Shown here: piece by piece, positions 1-8,609 of the stretch
How the letters are laid out: the number at the start of each line of letters is the position of its first letter
Position numbering within the stretch: the stretch's first letter is position 1
Source: Flavobacteriaceae bacterium
GTDB lineage: Bacteria; Bacteroidota; Bacteroidia; Flavobacteriales; Flavobacteriaceae
DNA length: 51,801 nucleotides
NCBI GenBank assembly: GCA_024644745.1
Contig: JAHEHF010000010.1
Coordinates: 1-51,801, forward strand
Direction: 5' to 3'
Program-made: the position numbers and the translations under genes
Notes under the pieces: generated by a model
Told to the model about the DNA's origin: nothing
Seen by the model: the letters and a program-made list of their open reading frames with translations, nothing else
The model's database searches: none

Positions 1-6
1 ATTTTC

Positions 7-36
7 TTTGATAATTAAAAAAAGTTTATAAATTTG
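7..36 (+). promoter_or_regulatory. trp operon promoter (Bacteroidota sigma-A type)
   Basis: TTTG at 7-10 and TAAATTTG at 29-36 are separated by 18 bases. This matches the Bacteroidota housekeeping consensus TTTG / TAnnTTTG in both elements and in spacing. Transcription should start about 4-7 bases after position 36, so the leader peptide ATG at 47 would have an extremely short 5' untranslated region. The promoter lies at the window edge, so further upstream control sites cannot be seen. Confidence 0.75.
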
Positions 37-46
37 CCTTCATAAC

Positions 47-103
47 ATGAAAAATAATACAATTCATACTTGGTGGTGGTCTTTACAAATCAATAATTTG
101 TGA
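47..103 (+). CDS. trpL: trp operon leader peptide (three tandem Trp codons)
   Basis: An 18-codon reading frame from ATG 47 to TGA 101-103 reads MKNNTIHTWWWSLQINNL. The three consecutive TGG codons at 71-79 are the hallmark of a ribosome-sensing trp leader. It lies between a strong promoter and an intrinsic terminator in front of trpE. When charged tRNA-Trp is scarce the ribosome should stall on the TGG run; otherwise it reaches the stop codon at 101 and masks the segment around 98-105. No Shine-Dalgarno sequence is visible, as is usual in this phylum. The role is inferred from architecture, which is textbook for trp attenuation. Confidence 0.88.
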   Translation: MKNNTIHTWWWSLQINNL

Positions 104-149
104 AGTAGATCCTTGTATATAAAAATATCCATCAGGCTTGTCTTCACGA
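98..149 (+). promoter_or_regulatory. candidate trp antiterminator pairing
   Basis: TTGTGAAG at 98-105 can pair with CTTCACGA at 142-149 (8 pairs, one G-U). The upstream strand overlaps the leader stop codon. The downstream strand takes the last base of the 5' arm, the loop and the first two bases of the 3' arm of the terminator at 134-156, so the two structures exclude each other. A ribosome stalled on the Trp codons at 71-79 would leave 98-105 free; one at the stop codon would cover it. This is inferred by eye; no folding energies were calculated. Confidence 0.6.
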
Positions 150-164
150 CAGGCCTTTTTTTTT
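134..164 (+). terminator. trp attenuator (intrinsic terminator before trpE)
   Basis: AGGCTTGTC (134-142) pairs with GACAGGCCT (148-156) around the 5-base loop TTCAC, giving a 9-bp stem with one U-G pair. The T run extends to 164. It lies 14 bases before the trpE start and downstream of the Trp-rich leader peptide, so it is the termination arm of the attenuator. Confidence 0.88.
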
Positions 165-178
165 ATAAATAAATTTTG

Positions 179-1576
179 ATGAAATATAAATTATCCACAT
201 TCAATAAAAAGATCCTTTCTGATACGATTACCCCGGTAAGTATTTATCTTAAGATCAGGGATAAATTTCCGAACAGTATTTTATTGGAGAGTTCTGATTA
301 TCATGGTAATGAGAACAGTTTTTCCTATGTCTGCTGCAAGCCTTTGGCCAGTATTTCAGTAAAGGACCAGGTTGTGACTGAGGTCTTTCCCGATGGAAAA
401 AATATAGTGACATCCTGTAAGTCTCCCTCAGACATTCCGGAAATGATCCATGCCTTTGGACAAAAATTTGAAACTGAAAACCAGCAATTCAAATTTATCA
501 ATAACGGACTTTTCGGATACATCGCCTATGATTCGGTAAGGTATTTTGAAGATATTGACATTGAAAAAAAACAAGGAGATCTGGATATTCCGGATATTTA
601 CTATGCCGTTTATCAAAATATCATTGCCATCAATCATTTTAAGAATGAGGCATATATTTTTTCGCATAGCTATGACAATACCAACAATATTGATGATATT
701 CAACAGCTGATCAGTAACAGAAACTTTGCTTCCTATGGTTATTCCAACGTCCCCGATGAGGCCTCGAACCTGAGTGATGAGGAATTCAAGGAACAAGTTG
801 AGCTGGCCAAAAAGCACTGTTTCAGAGGTGATGTTTTCCAGTTGGTCCTTTCGAGAAGATTTTCTCAGGGTTTCAAGGGAGATGAATTCAATGTTTACAG
901 GGCATTGCGATCTGTTAATCCTTCGCCCTACCTGTTTTATTTTGATTATGGAAATTTTAAGATCTTCGGATCTTCACCTGAGGCGCAACTGGTCGTTAAT
1001 GATGGCAAAGCAGAAATCCATCCCATTGCCGGAACTTTCAAGCGAACGGGTGATGACGAAAAAGATCTTGAAGTGGCTAAATCGCTATCCCTTGATGAAA
1101 AGGAGAATGCAGAACACGTGATGCTTGTGGATCTTGCCAGGAATGATTTAAGCAGGAATGGTCACGATGTAAAGGTGGAGAAATACAAGGAAATTCAGTT
1201 TTTCTCACATGTTATTCACCTGGTATCCAAGGTGATTGGTAAAAAATATAAAGAGGCGATCACATTTCAGGTGGTGGCCGATACTTTTCCTGCGGGGACC
1301 CTTTCAGGGGCCCCTAAACACAAGGCCATGCAACTGATCGAAAAATATGAAAAAAACAACCGGACCTTTTACGGAGGAGCCATCGGCTTTATGGATTTTG
1401 AAGGAAACTTCAACCATGCCATCATCATTCGGTCTTTTTTAAGCAAGAACCATCGCTTGCATTATCAGGCAGGTGCGGGAATTGTATCCAAATCAAGTGC
1501 AGAAGATGAGTTACAGGAGGTTTACAATAAGTTGGGTGCATTAAAAAAAGCCATGGAGCTGGCAGAAAACATTTAG
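179..1576 (+). CDS. trpE: anthranilate synthase component I
   Basis: Aminase subunit of anthranilate synthase. It converts chorismate plus ammonia (from TrpG) to anthranilate, the first committed step of tryptophan synthesis in the cytoplasm. The protein has 465 residues. LLESS at 35-39 matches the tryptophan feedback-binding motif of TrpE. The C-terminal half is the chorismate-binding domain, with GTFKRTG, DEKENAEHVMLVDLARND and the GAPKHKAM / YGGAIGF blocks. The ATG at 179 is chosen over an in-frame TTG three bases upstream. It is the first structural gene of trpEGDCFBA and sits directly behind the attenuator; only 3 bases separate its stop from trpG. The feedback motif implies allosteric inhibition by tryptophan in addition to attenuation. 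Confidence 0.96.
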   Translation: MKYKLSTFNKKILSDTITPVSIYLKIRDKFPNSILLESSDYHGNENSFSYVCCKPLASISVKDQVVTEVFPDGKNIVTSCKSPSDIPEMIHAFGQKFETENQQFKFINNGLFGYIAYDSVRYFEDIDIEKKQGDLDIPDIYYAVYQNIIAINHFKNEAYIFSHSYDNTNNIDDIQQLISNRNFASYGYSNVPDEASNLSDEEFKEQVELAKKHCFRGDVFQLVLSRRFSQGFKGDEFNVYRALRSVNPSPYLFYFDYGNFKIFGSSPEAQLVVNDGKAEIHPIAGTFKRTGDDEKDLEVAKSLSLDEKENAEHVMLVDLARNDLSRNGHDVKVEKYKEIQFFSHVIHLVSKVIGKKYKEAITFQVVADTFPAGTLSGAPKHKAMQLIEKYEKNNRTFYGGAIGFMDFEGNFNHAIIIRSFLSKNHRLHYQAGAGIVSKSSAEDELQEVYNKLGALKKAMELAENI

Positions 1577-1579
1577 AAT

Positions 1580-2155
1580 ATGGAAAAAATCTTAGTGATA
1601 GATAATTATGATTCCTTCACCTATAACCTGGTCCATTATTTACAGGACCTTGATTGTGACGTTACGGTGATACGAAACGATAAATTGAGTCTTGAGGATG
1701 TTGAGGCTTTTGACAAGATCTTATTATCTCCGGGTCCGGGAATTCCTGATGAGGCGGGTTTGTTGAAACCGATCATTGAGCGATATGGGCCAAGCAAAAG
1801 TATCTTGGGAATATGTTTAGGACAGCAGGCCATTGCCGAAGTCTACGGGGGTCAGATCCAGAATCTGGATACGGTATACCACGGGGTTGCAACCTCAATC
1901 AAAAGGGTCAATGAGGATGAAGTTTTATACCAGGGTCTGCCGAGAGAGCTCGAAGTGGGCAGGTACCATTCCTGGGTGGTCTCCAAAGAAATTCCGGAGA
2001 CACTCGAGATCACGGCTGTGGATGAGCAGGGAGAGATCATGTCATTAAGGCATAAGGAATTTGACGTAAGGGCAGTACAATACCATCCGGAATCCATACT
2101 TACACCGCATGGCAAACAACTTTTGAAAAATTGGATAAAGGCCGGGAGGCATTAA
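1580..2155 (+). CDS. trpG: anthranilate synthase component II (glutamine amidotransferase)
   Basis: Class I glutamine amidotransferase of 191 residues that hydrolyses glutamine and channels ammonia to TrpE. The catalytic triad is visible: Cys79 in GICLGQQ, and His169 and Glu171 in YHPES. SPGPGIP (50-56) forms the oxyanion strand. It begins 3 bases after trpE, so the two subunits are co-transcribed and probably translationally linked. In some bacteria this type of subunit is shared with aminodeoxychorismate synthase (PabA); placement inside the trp operon makes TrpG the primary role. It is not fused to TrpD, unlike in enterobacteria. Confidence 0.95.
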   Translation: MEKILVIDNYDSFTYNLVHYLQDLDCDVTVIRNDKLSLEDVEAFDKILLSPGPGIPDEAGLLKPIIERYGPSKSILGICLGQQAIAEVYGGQIQNLDTVYHGVATSIKRVNEDEVLYQGLPRELEVGRYHSWVVSKEIPETLEITAVDEQGEIMSLRHKEFDVRAVQYHPESILTPHGKQLLKNWIKAGRH

Positions 2156-2202
2156 ATCAAGTGCAAGATTGTAGACTTTTCACAAGCTAATAAAAAAATG
2201 AA

Positions 2203-3201
2203 ATGAAAGAAATATTAAACAGGTTGATCAATCAGGAGACCATATCAAAGCAGGAGGCAAAAGGTGTTTTGGTCAATATATCAAAGGGTCTGTATAATCC
2301 GAGTCAGATCGCTTCTTTTTTAACCGTTTACATGATGCGAAGCATATCAGTAGAAGAACTTGACGGTTTCAGAGAGGCACTTCTGGAATTGTGTTTGCCG
2401 GTTGATCTGTCAGATTTCAATACGATCGATCTTTGCGGTACAGGAGGAGACGGAAAGAATACCTTTAATATTTCGACTCTGGCCTCTTTTGTAACTGCCG
2501 GGGCAGGGGTAAAAGTTGCCAAACACGGTAATTACGGTGTTTCTTCTGCCTGCGGATCTTCAAATGTTTTAGAATACCTGGGCATTAAATTTTCCAATAA
2601 GGAAGAAAATCTTCAGCGTTCCATAGACAGGGCCGGAATTTGTATCCTGCACGCACCTTTATTTCATCCGGCCATGAAAAATGTGGCCCCCATAAGAAGA
2701 GAATTGGGAGTAAAAACCTTTTTCAACATGTTGGGCCCCATGGTGAACCCTTCATTTCCAAATAACCAGATGGTAGGCGTGTTCAATCTGGAACTTGCCA
2801 GAATGTATGGTTATCTTTACCAGACAACCGACAAGAATTACGCCATTTTGCATGATCTGGCCGGTTATGATGAGATCTCATTGACCGATAGGACCAAAAT
2901 GATCACCAACAGGGAAGATAAGATCTTTGACCCGTCTGACCTGGGCCTTCAGCAAATAGCTCAGGAATCGATCTTTGGAGGAAATACGGTGAAGGAAAGT
3001 GCAGCTATTTTTGTTAAGGTACTCAAAGGGGAAGGCACAGAAGCACAAAATAATGTCGTCTGTGCCAATGCCGGAATGGCCATCTCGGTAGGGGGCAATA
3101 TGGATCACAAAACAGGATTTGAAAAGGCCAAGGAAGCCTTGAAAAGTAAAAAAGCGCTTACCGCTTTTAACAGATTACACGAAATCAGTAACCAAAATTA
3201 A
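2203..3201 (+). CDS. trpD: anthranilate phosphoribosyltransferase
   Basis: Transfers the phosphoribosyl group of PRPP to anthranilate, the second step of the pathway. The protein is 332 residues, the normal length for stand-alone TrpD. The PRPP/anthranilate-binding glycine loop CGTGGDGKNTFNIST is intact, as are KHGNYGVSSACGSSNVLE and NMLGPMVNP. The 47-base gap after trpG holds no obvious terminator or promoter. The next gene, trpC, starts 10 bases after the stop, so trpD is in the same operon. Confidence 0.96.
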   Translation: MKEILNRLINQETISKQEAKGVLVNISKGLYNPSQIASFLTVYMMRSISVEELDGFREALLELCLPVDLSDFNTIDLCGTGGDGKNTFNISTLASFVTAGAGVKVAKHGNYGVSSACGSSNVLEYLGIKFSNKEENLQRSIDRAGICILHAPLFHPAMKNVAPIRRELGVKTFFNMLGPMVNPSFPNNQMVGVFNLELARMYGYLYQTTDKNYAILHDLAGYDEISLTDRTKMITNREDKIFDPSDLGLQQIAQESIFGGNTVKESAAIFVKVLKGEGTEAQNNVVCANAGMAISVGGNMDHKTGFEKAKEALKSKKALTAFNRLHEISNQN

Positions 3202-3211
3202 GAGGAGAACA

Positions 3212-4000
3212 GTGAATATTTTAGAACGCATCGTATTGGACAAAAGGAGGGAAGTGGCCTCGAAAATGGCAAGTCTTCCCCTGTCATTTCTTAAAATGTC
3301 GCCCCTGATGGAACGCGAAGCATTTTCACTTTCTGAAAGTATTGTCAAAGGCAGCGGAATCATCGCAGAATTTAAGCGGAGATCACCTTCGAAACAGGTG
3401 ATCAACCATAGCAGCAGCATCATTGATGTTGTGCGGGGGTATGAAAAGTCAGGCGTGTCGGGAATTTCTGTACTGGCTGACACCAAATATTTTGGCGGGG
3501 CACTGGACGACCTGGTTCAGGCCAGAGATCAGGTGGCTGTTCCCTTGTTAAGAAAGGAATTTATCATTGACCCCTACCAGATCTATGAGGCCAAAGCCTT
3601 TGGAGCAGACGCTGTTTTGCTCATAGCAGCTGTGCTGGGGCCGGATGAGGTCGTCGCATTTTCTGCCACGGCCCGGCAGCTGGGTCTTGAAGTTTTGCTG
3701 GAGATCCACAGCGAAGAGGAACTTCGCAGGTCTGATCTGACACATATTGACCTCGTGGGGGTGAACAACAGGAATTTAAAAACCTTTGAGGTAAGTCTTG
3801 AAACAAGCAAAGATCTTGGACCAAAAATTCCGGATGACAAAGTTAAAATATCTGAGAGCGGCATCAGTTCAGCAAGGGCAATCAAAGCTTTGAAACCTTA
3901 TGGATTTAGAGGATTTTTGATTGGAGAGAATTTTATGAGAACGAAAGATCCGGCTGCAGCGGCCAATCAATTTTTAAAGGAACTGAACAATGAAGATTAA
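3212..4000 (+). CDS. trpC: indole-3-glycerol phosphate synthase
   Basis: Closes the ring of carboxyphenylamino-deoxyribulose phosphate to indole-3-glycerol phosphate, with loss of CO2 and water. It is a TIM barrel of 262 residues with the family signatures IIAEFKRRSPSK, LLRKEFIIDPYQI, GVNNRNLKTF and ISESGI. The start is a GTG at 3212. It is preceded by a purine-rich AGAGGAGA at 3201-3208 that looks like a true ribosome-binding site, which is unusual in this genome, and an N-terminus of MNILERIV fits the family. It overlaps trpF by 11 bases, suggesting coupled translation. Confidence 0.95.
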   Translation: MNILERIVLDKRREVASKMASLPLSFLKMSPLMEREAFSLSESIVKGSGIIAEFKRRSPSKQVINHSSSIIDVVRGYEKSGVSGISVLADTKYFGGALDDLVQARDQVAVPLLRKEFIIDPYQIYEAKAFGADAVLLIAAVLGPDEVVAFSATARQLGLEVLLEIHSEEELRRSDLTHIDLVGVNNRNLKTFEVSLETSKDLGPKIPDDKVKISESGISSARAIKALKPYGFRGFLIGENFMRTKDPAAAANQFLKELNNED

Positions 4001-4625
4001 GGTCTGTGGAATGAAATATATGGAGAATATGTTGTCGGTTGCACAGTTGTATCCCGATTATATGGGCTTTATTTTTTATGAGCAATCTGCCCGTCATTTT
4101 ATCGGACCCATGCCCCAGTTGCCTGACTCAGTGAAGAAAACAGGGGTTTTTGTAAACGAACCCATACCCCAGTTACTCGAAATGGTCCGTAAATATGAAT
4201 TGAAGGCAGTGCAGTTACACGGTGATGAATCCACTGCATATTGTGAGGAATTGATAAGCCTTGCCGGACCTGGCCTAGAAATTATAAAGGCATTTTCGAT
4301 GTCGTCGGACTTTGATTTTAATCTGCTTGATCCTTATTCAGGTCTTTGTGATTATTTTTTGTTCGACACCAAAGGAAAGAATAGAGGAGGAAACGGTTTG
4401 TTGTTTGATTGGAATATTTTGAAACGTTACCCCCTGGAGAAACCATTTTTTTTAAGTGGGGGTATCGGTTTGTCAGCATTTCCCCTGCTCGATGAATTTT
4501 TAAAGTCTCCTGCCTCAAAATACTGCTATGCCATTGATGTGAACAGTAAATTTGAAATTGAACCGGGACTCAAACGAATTGAAGAACTAAAAGTTTTTTT
4601 TAAACAAATAGAAAATAAAAATTAA
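3990..4625 (+). CDS. trpF: phosphoribosylanthranilate isomerase
   Basis: Catalyses the Amadori rearrangement of phosphoribosylanthranilate, the third step of the pathway, acting before TrpC. It is a small TIM barrel of 211 residues. KVCGM at the N-terminus carries the catalytic Cys, and FDTKGKNRGG carries the catalytic Asp and phosphate-loop residues; QLHGDE and LSGGIG are further family motifs. The start codon lies inside the end of trpC (11-base overlap) and the stop TAA abuts the trpB ATG. It is a separate gene, not fused to trpC as in enterobacteria. Confidence 0.94.
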   Translation: MKIKVCGMKYMENMLSVAQLYPDYMGFIFYEQSARHFIGPMPQLPDSVKKTGVFVNEPIPQLLEMVRKYELKAVQLHGDESTAYCEELISLAGPGLEIIKAFSMSSDFDFNLLDPYSGLCDYFLFDTKGKNRGGNGLLFDWNILKRYPLEKPFFLSGGIGLSAFPLLDEFLKSPASKYCYAIDVNSKFEIEPGLKRIEELKVFFKQIENKN

Positions 4626-5813
4626 ATGAAAAAGTCATATCATGTAGATGAAAAAGGCTACTACGGACCGTTTGGCGGATCATTTGTTCCTGAAATGTTG
4701 TATCCGAATATGGAAACCCTGCAAAACTCCTATCTGGACATCATGAAGGAGCCCTCTTTTCAGGAAGAATTTCATGCATTGCTCAAAGATTATGTGGGCA
4801 GGCCTTCCCCCTTGTATTTTGCAAAAAGACTTTCCGAAAAGTACGGGGCAAAAATCTATTTGAAAAGGGAGGATCTGAATCATACGGGGGCACATAAGAT
4901 CAACAATACGATTGGACAGATTTTGCTGGCCAAAAGATTGGGCAAGAAAAAGATCATTGCCGAAACCGGGGCAGGTCAGCACGGTGTGGCCACAGCAACC
5001 GTTTGTGCACTTGCCGGAATGGAATGCACCGTTTATATGGGAGAGATCGATATCTCCAGGCAGGCCCCCAATGTGGCGAGAATGAAGATGCTGGGAGCCA
5101 GGGTTGTTGCGGCAACTTCCGGAAGCAAGACGCTTAAAGATGCAACGAATGAAGCCATCAGGGCATGGATCAGTGATCCTGTAGACATTCACTATATCAT
5201 AGGATCTGTGGTTGGTTTTCACCCTTATCCCGATATGGTTGCAAGGTTTCAGTCTGTGATATCTGAAGAAATAAAATGGCAGTTAAAGGAAAAGGAACAA
5301 AGGGAATATCCCGATTATATCATAGCCTGTGTGGGAGGAGGCAGCAATGCTGCCGGTGCATTTTACCATTACCTGGATCAGGATGAAGTAAAGCTTATTG
5401 CTGTTGAAGCCTCGGGTAAGGGAGTAGATTCAGGAGAATCTGCAGCCACCAGTGTGCTTGGAAAAGAAGGAATCATTCACGGAAGCAGGACCTTGCTGAT
5501 GCAAACAGAGGACGGACAGATCATTGAGCCCTATTCGATATCAGCCGGACTGGATTATCCCGGGGTCGGACCACAGCACGCTTATTTGTTTCAATCCGGA
5601 AGGGCTGAATTTTTGAATGCCACGGATGATGAAGCCATGCGTGCAGGATTAGAACTGTGTCAGCTGGAAGGAATTATTCCAGCCATTGAAACCTCTCATG
5701 CCCTGGCGGCTCTCGGTAAAAAAAGTTTTAAGAAACGTGATGTCGTGGTGGTTAATTTATCGGGAAGGGGCGATAAGGACCTGGACACCTATATCAGGTA
5801 CTTTGATTTGTAA
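4626..5813 (+). CDS. trpB: tryptophan synthase beta chain
   Basis: PLP enzyme that condenses indole, delivered through the tunnel from TrpA, with serine to form tryptophan. The length of 395 residues is standard. Lys91 in [10 protein letters not shown] is the Schiff-base lysine. GGGSNAAG binds the PLP phosphate, and [13 protein letters not shown] is the carboxylate-binding loop. The N-terminal [14 protein letters not shown] is typical of the TrpB1 class that partners TrpA. The ATG follows the trpF stop without a gap. No odd features. Confidence 0.97.
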   Translation: MKKSYHVDEKGYYGPFGGSFVPEMLYPNMETLQNSYLDIMKEPSFQEEFHALLKDYVGRPSPLYFAKRLSEKYGAKIYLKREDLNHTGAHKINNTIGQILLAKRLGKKKIIAETGAGQHGVATATVCALAGMECTVYMGEIDISRQAPNVARMKMLGARVVAATSGSKTLKDATNEAIRAWISDPVDIHYIIGSVVGFHPYPDMVARFQSVISEEIKWQLKEKEQREYPDYIIACVGGGSNAAGAFYHYLDQDEVKLIAVEASGKGVDSGESAATSVLGKEGIIHGSRTLLMQTEDGQIIEPYSISAGLDYPGVGPQHAYLFQSGRAEFLNATDDEAMRAGLELCQLEGIIPAIETSHALAALGKKSFKKRDVVVVNLSGRGDKDLDTYIRYFDL

Positions 5814-5878
5814 TCATAGGGGAATAACTTGAAAACATGCTTGAAAGAAAAGCTTTAATCAGTCAAAAAAAAATGGAA

Positions 5879-6673
5879 ATGAACAGAATAGATGAAGCCT
5901 TGTTAAAAAGAAGTTCAGACGGGAGCCATCCAAAAAAGCTGCTTTCGGTCTACTTTACTGCTGGATATCCTGAACTTGAAGATACGGTGCCCGTTCTCAG
6001 GGCCCTTGAGGCATCAGGGGTAGATATGATTGAAATTGGCTTGCCTTTTTCTGATCCCCTGGCAGACGGACCAACCATTCAGGCGAGCAGTACCCGGGCC
6101 CTGGAAAACGGGATGACCACGGAAAAATTATTTGACCAGTTGACCTCAGTTAGGGAAACAGTTCAAATTCCTCTGCTCATCATGGGTTATTTTAATCCGA
6201 TCCTGCAGTTTGGTATTGAAAAATTCTGTAGAAAATGCAAAAAGATTGGAATCGACGGACTGATCATTCCTGACCTTCCTGTTGACGTGTATCACGATAA
6301 ATATTCAGACATTTTTGAAAAATATGGTTTATACAATGTTTTCCTCATCACACCTCAAACCACCGATGAAAGAGTGCGATACATTGACAGGATTTCAAAA
6401 GGGTTCATCTATATGGTAAGTTCTGCGAGTACCACGGGTGCCAGGCATCGTTTTGATCAGGATCAATTGGCATATTTTGAAAGGATCAGCAAATTGCAGT
6501 TAAAAACACCACAGATCGTAGGATTTGGAATATCAAATCATGAAACCTTCGAACAGGCTACAAAATTTGCAAGAGGGGCCATTATCGGCTCTGCCTTTGT
6601 CAAATTTATTGAATCTAATCCGCTCACAGATATCCACAAATTCACCGAAGACATTCAATCCGCACCGGGTTAA
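5879..6673 (+). CDS. trpA: tryptophan synthase alpha chain
   Basis: Cleaves indole-3-glycerol phosphate to indole and glyceraldehyde 3-phosphate in complex with TrpB. From the ATG at 5879 the protein has 264 residues. The catalytic Glu52 (EIGLPFSDP) and Asp63 (LADGPT) then fall close to Glu49/Asp60 of the well-studied enterobacterial enzyme, which is why this start is preferred. In-frame ATGs at 5837 and 5873 would add 14 or 2 residues of unconserved sequence. ADGPTIQ and YMVSSASTTGAR are conserved. It is the last gene of the operon; an AT-rich 110-base gap with loose dyad symmetry but no T run follows, so the terminator is not clear. Confidence 0.93.
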   Translation: MNRIDEALLKRSSDGSHPKKLLSVYFTAGYPELEDTVPVLRALEASGVDMIEIGLPFSDPLADGPTIQASSTRALENGMTTEKLFDQLTSVRETVQIPLLIMGYFNPILQFGIEKFCRKCKKIGIDGLIIPDLPVDVYHDKYSDIFEKYGLYNVFLITPQTTDERVRYIDRISKGFIYMVSSASTTGARHRFDQDQLAYFERISKLQLKTPQIVGFGISNHETFEQATKFARGAIIGSAFVKFIESNPLTDIHKFTEDIQSAPG

Positions 6674-6783
6674 CATTAAGGTAATATATTCTTAATTGAG
6701 GTTTAACTCCCGGGTCTCTATTTGAAGCAATTATTGGACTATTTTTGTTGATTATTTTTGATTTAGGAAAAGGCCAAAAGGTT

Positions 6784-8559
6784 TTGAAGGTGTTTGGAAG
6801 TTTGACATACAGAAAAAAATTATTTTTATATCTGTCAGCCATATTTATTGTGTTTACAATACTTGTGCTGTTATTTCAATACAAACGGGAGAAGGATTTT
6901 AAACGTGACCAAATTGAGATCAGCCTGGACAATATCGCAGAACTTACACATCATTTTATTGAACGAAAAGGGCTCGACATCAATCATGATCTGGCTCCGC
7001 TTGATTCCTTGTATTTGTATTTTCCCCTTGAGAACATCAGGGTAACCGTGCTTGATAAATCCGGAAAGGTGCTTTATGACACCGAGGTAGAGCATGTGGA
7101 AGAAATGGAGAACCATTTTTACCGCCCGGAAATTAAAAAGGCCTACAGATCGGGAACAGGTGCCAACATCAGGGAATCAGCAACCACCGGATACGAGTAT
7201 TATTATTTTGCCAAGCAATACGAGAATCTTTATGTGAGAACAGCCGCCCATTACGACGTGGCCGTAAAGAATTTTTTAGGGGTGGAAAAGTTATTTATAT
7301 TCTATCTGATCACCTTGTTTTTGCTCACCTGGTGGTTTTTGAGTTTGATTACGAGAAACCTGTCAAATGTACTCATCAAACTCAGGGATTTTGCAACAAG
7401 TCTGAGCCAAGGAGAGGAAGTTGAAGAAAAAATGGAATTTCCCAAGGGCGAATTTGGTGAAATAAGTCATCAAATCGTTGATATTTATGACAAGCTTACC
7501 GTGGCAAAAAGTAAGATCGAAATTGAAAAGAATAAACTCTTCTCTCACCTCATAGCTTTGAATGAAGGAATTGCCTTTTTTACGCCTGATAAAAAGAAGA
7601 TCCTGAGAAACAATCATTTTATTCAATTTCTTAACATCATTTCAGATGAAACCAATATTTCTGAGGAAAAAATATTTCAGGTTAAGGAATTTGCCAGGAT
7701 GAACAAGTTTATAGAAAAGAACCTGAATAATTCAAAACCGATAAAACAAAGCAAGCTGCCGCATTTTGAAGAGGTGATATACAAAGACATCAGGGCCTAT
7801 AATATACATGCCATTATTTTTTCTGACAAGAGTTTTGAAATTGTGATCAGGGATGTCACCAGGTTCGAAAAACAGAAAAAAATCAAGGAACAGATCACGG
7901 CAAACATTGCACATGAACTAAAAACGCCGGTGACCATTATTCTGGGTTATCTTGAACTGTTGAAAAACAATAATATAGAAGCCGGTGATCAAAAAAAGTA
8001 TATTTCAAATGCCTATGTTCAATCGGAAAGATTGTCTGATTTGATCCAGGATATTTCGGTATTGCAGAAAATAGCAGAGGCAAGGGACCAGTTCAAATTT
8101 GAAATGTTGAATCTAAATGACCTGATTCAGGAGGTCAAAGGTTCGTTGAACCTGCGTTTGGATCAGAAGAAAATTGAAGTTGATATTTTGCTTGCCAAAC
8201 CGATCCTGATCAGGGCCAACAGGTCTTTGCTCATCTCGGTGTTTTATAATTTATTCGACAACGCCATCAAATATGGAGGTGAGCAAACCAGAATATGCAT
8301 CAATAACTATCTTGAAGATTCCGACTTTTATTATTTCTCATTTTCAAACCAGGGAAACAGTATAGATGAAAAACATTTTCTTCGAATCTTCGAACGGTTT
8401 TATCGTGTGGACGAAGACCGGTCAAGGGCCAGAGGCGGGACAGGACTGGGACTGTCGATCGTAAAAAATGCGATCGAATTACACGGCGGAGAAATTACAG
8501 CAGGCAACCTTAAGGAGGGTGGTGTGGAATTTCTGTTCACACTTTCAAAATCCCTCTAA
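6784..8559 (+). CDS. transmembrane sensor histidine kinase (PhoR-like)
   Basis: Inner-membrane sensor kinase. Membrane segments lie at about residues 12-33 and 169-190 and flank a periplasmic sensor domain; a HAMP-like linker and a weak PAS-like region follow. The dimerisation/phosphorylation motif NIAHELKTPVT has phospho-accepting His377. The ATPase domain has an N box (LFDNAIKYG) and a G box (GTGLGLSIVKNA). No ATG lies near the start. The frame is open from TTG 6745, but that codon sits just ahead of a TAnnTTTG element at 6753-6760, so a start at TTG 6784 (or GTG 6790) is more plausible. No response regulator gene is adjacent, so the partner and signal are unknown. Confidence 0.85.
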   Translation: MKVFGSLTYRKKLFLYLSAIFIVFTILVLLFQYKREKDFKRDQIEISLDNIAELTHHFIERKGLDINHDLAPLDSLYLYFPLENIRVTVLDKSGKVLYDTEVEHVEEMENHFYRPEIKKAYRSGTGANIRESATTGYEYYYFAKQYENLYVRTAAHYDVAVKNFLGVEKLFIFYLITLFLLTWWFLSLITRNLSNVLIKLRDFATSLSQGEEVEEKMEFPKGEFGEISHQIVDIYDKLTVAKSKIEIEKNKLFSHLIALNEGIAFFTPDKKKILRNNHFIQFLNIISDETNISEEKIFQVKEFARMNKFIEKNLNNSKPIKQSKLPHFEEVIYKDIRAYNIHAIIFSDKSFEIVIRDVTRFEKQKKIKEQITANIAHELKTPVTIILGYLELLKNNNIEAGDQKKYISNAYVQSERLSDLIQDISVLQKIAEARDQFKFEMLNLNDLIQEVKGSLNLRLDQKKIEVDILLAKPILIRANRSLLISVFYNLFDNAIKYGGEQTRICINNYLEDSDFYYFSFSNQGNSIDEKHFLRIFERFYRVDEDRSRARGGTGLGLSIVKNAIELHGGEITAGNLKEGGVEFLFTLSKSL

Positions 8560-8609
8560 AAATCTGTTTCAATTGATTTTTTGAATTGCTTATCTTTACC
8601 AAAAAAGCA

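Noticed and set aside
4680-5222. 180-codon minus-strand frame in trpB
   Set aside because: Antisense to the highly conserved trpB; no supporting motif or promoter.
6674-6783. Terminator after trpA
   Set aside because: ATTAAG / CTTAAT and a looser CCGGG-type pairing exist, but there is no T run and the stems are weak.
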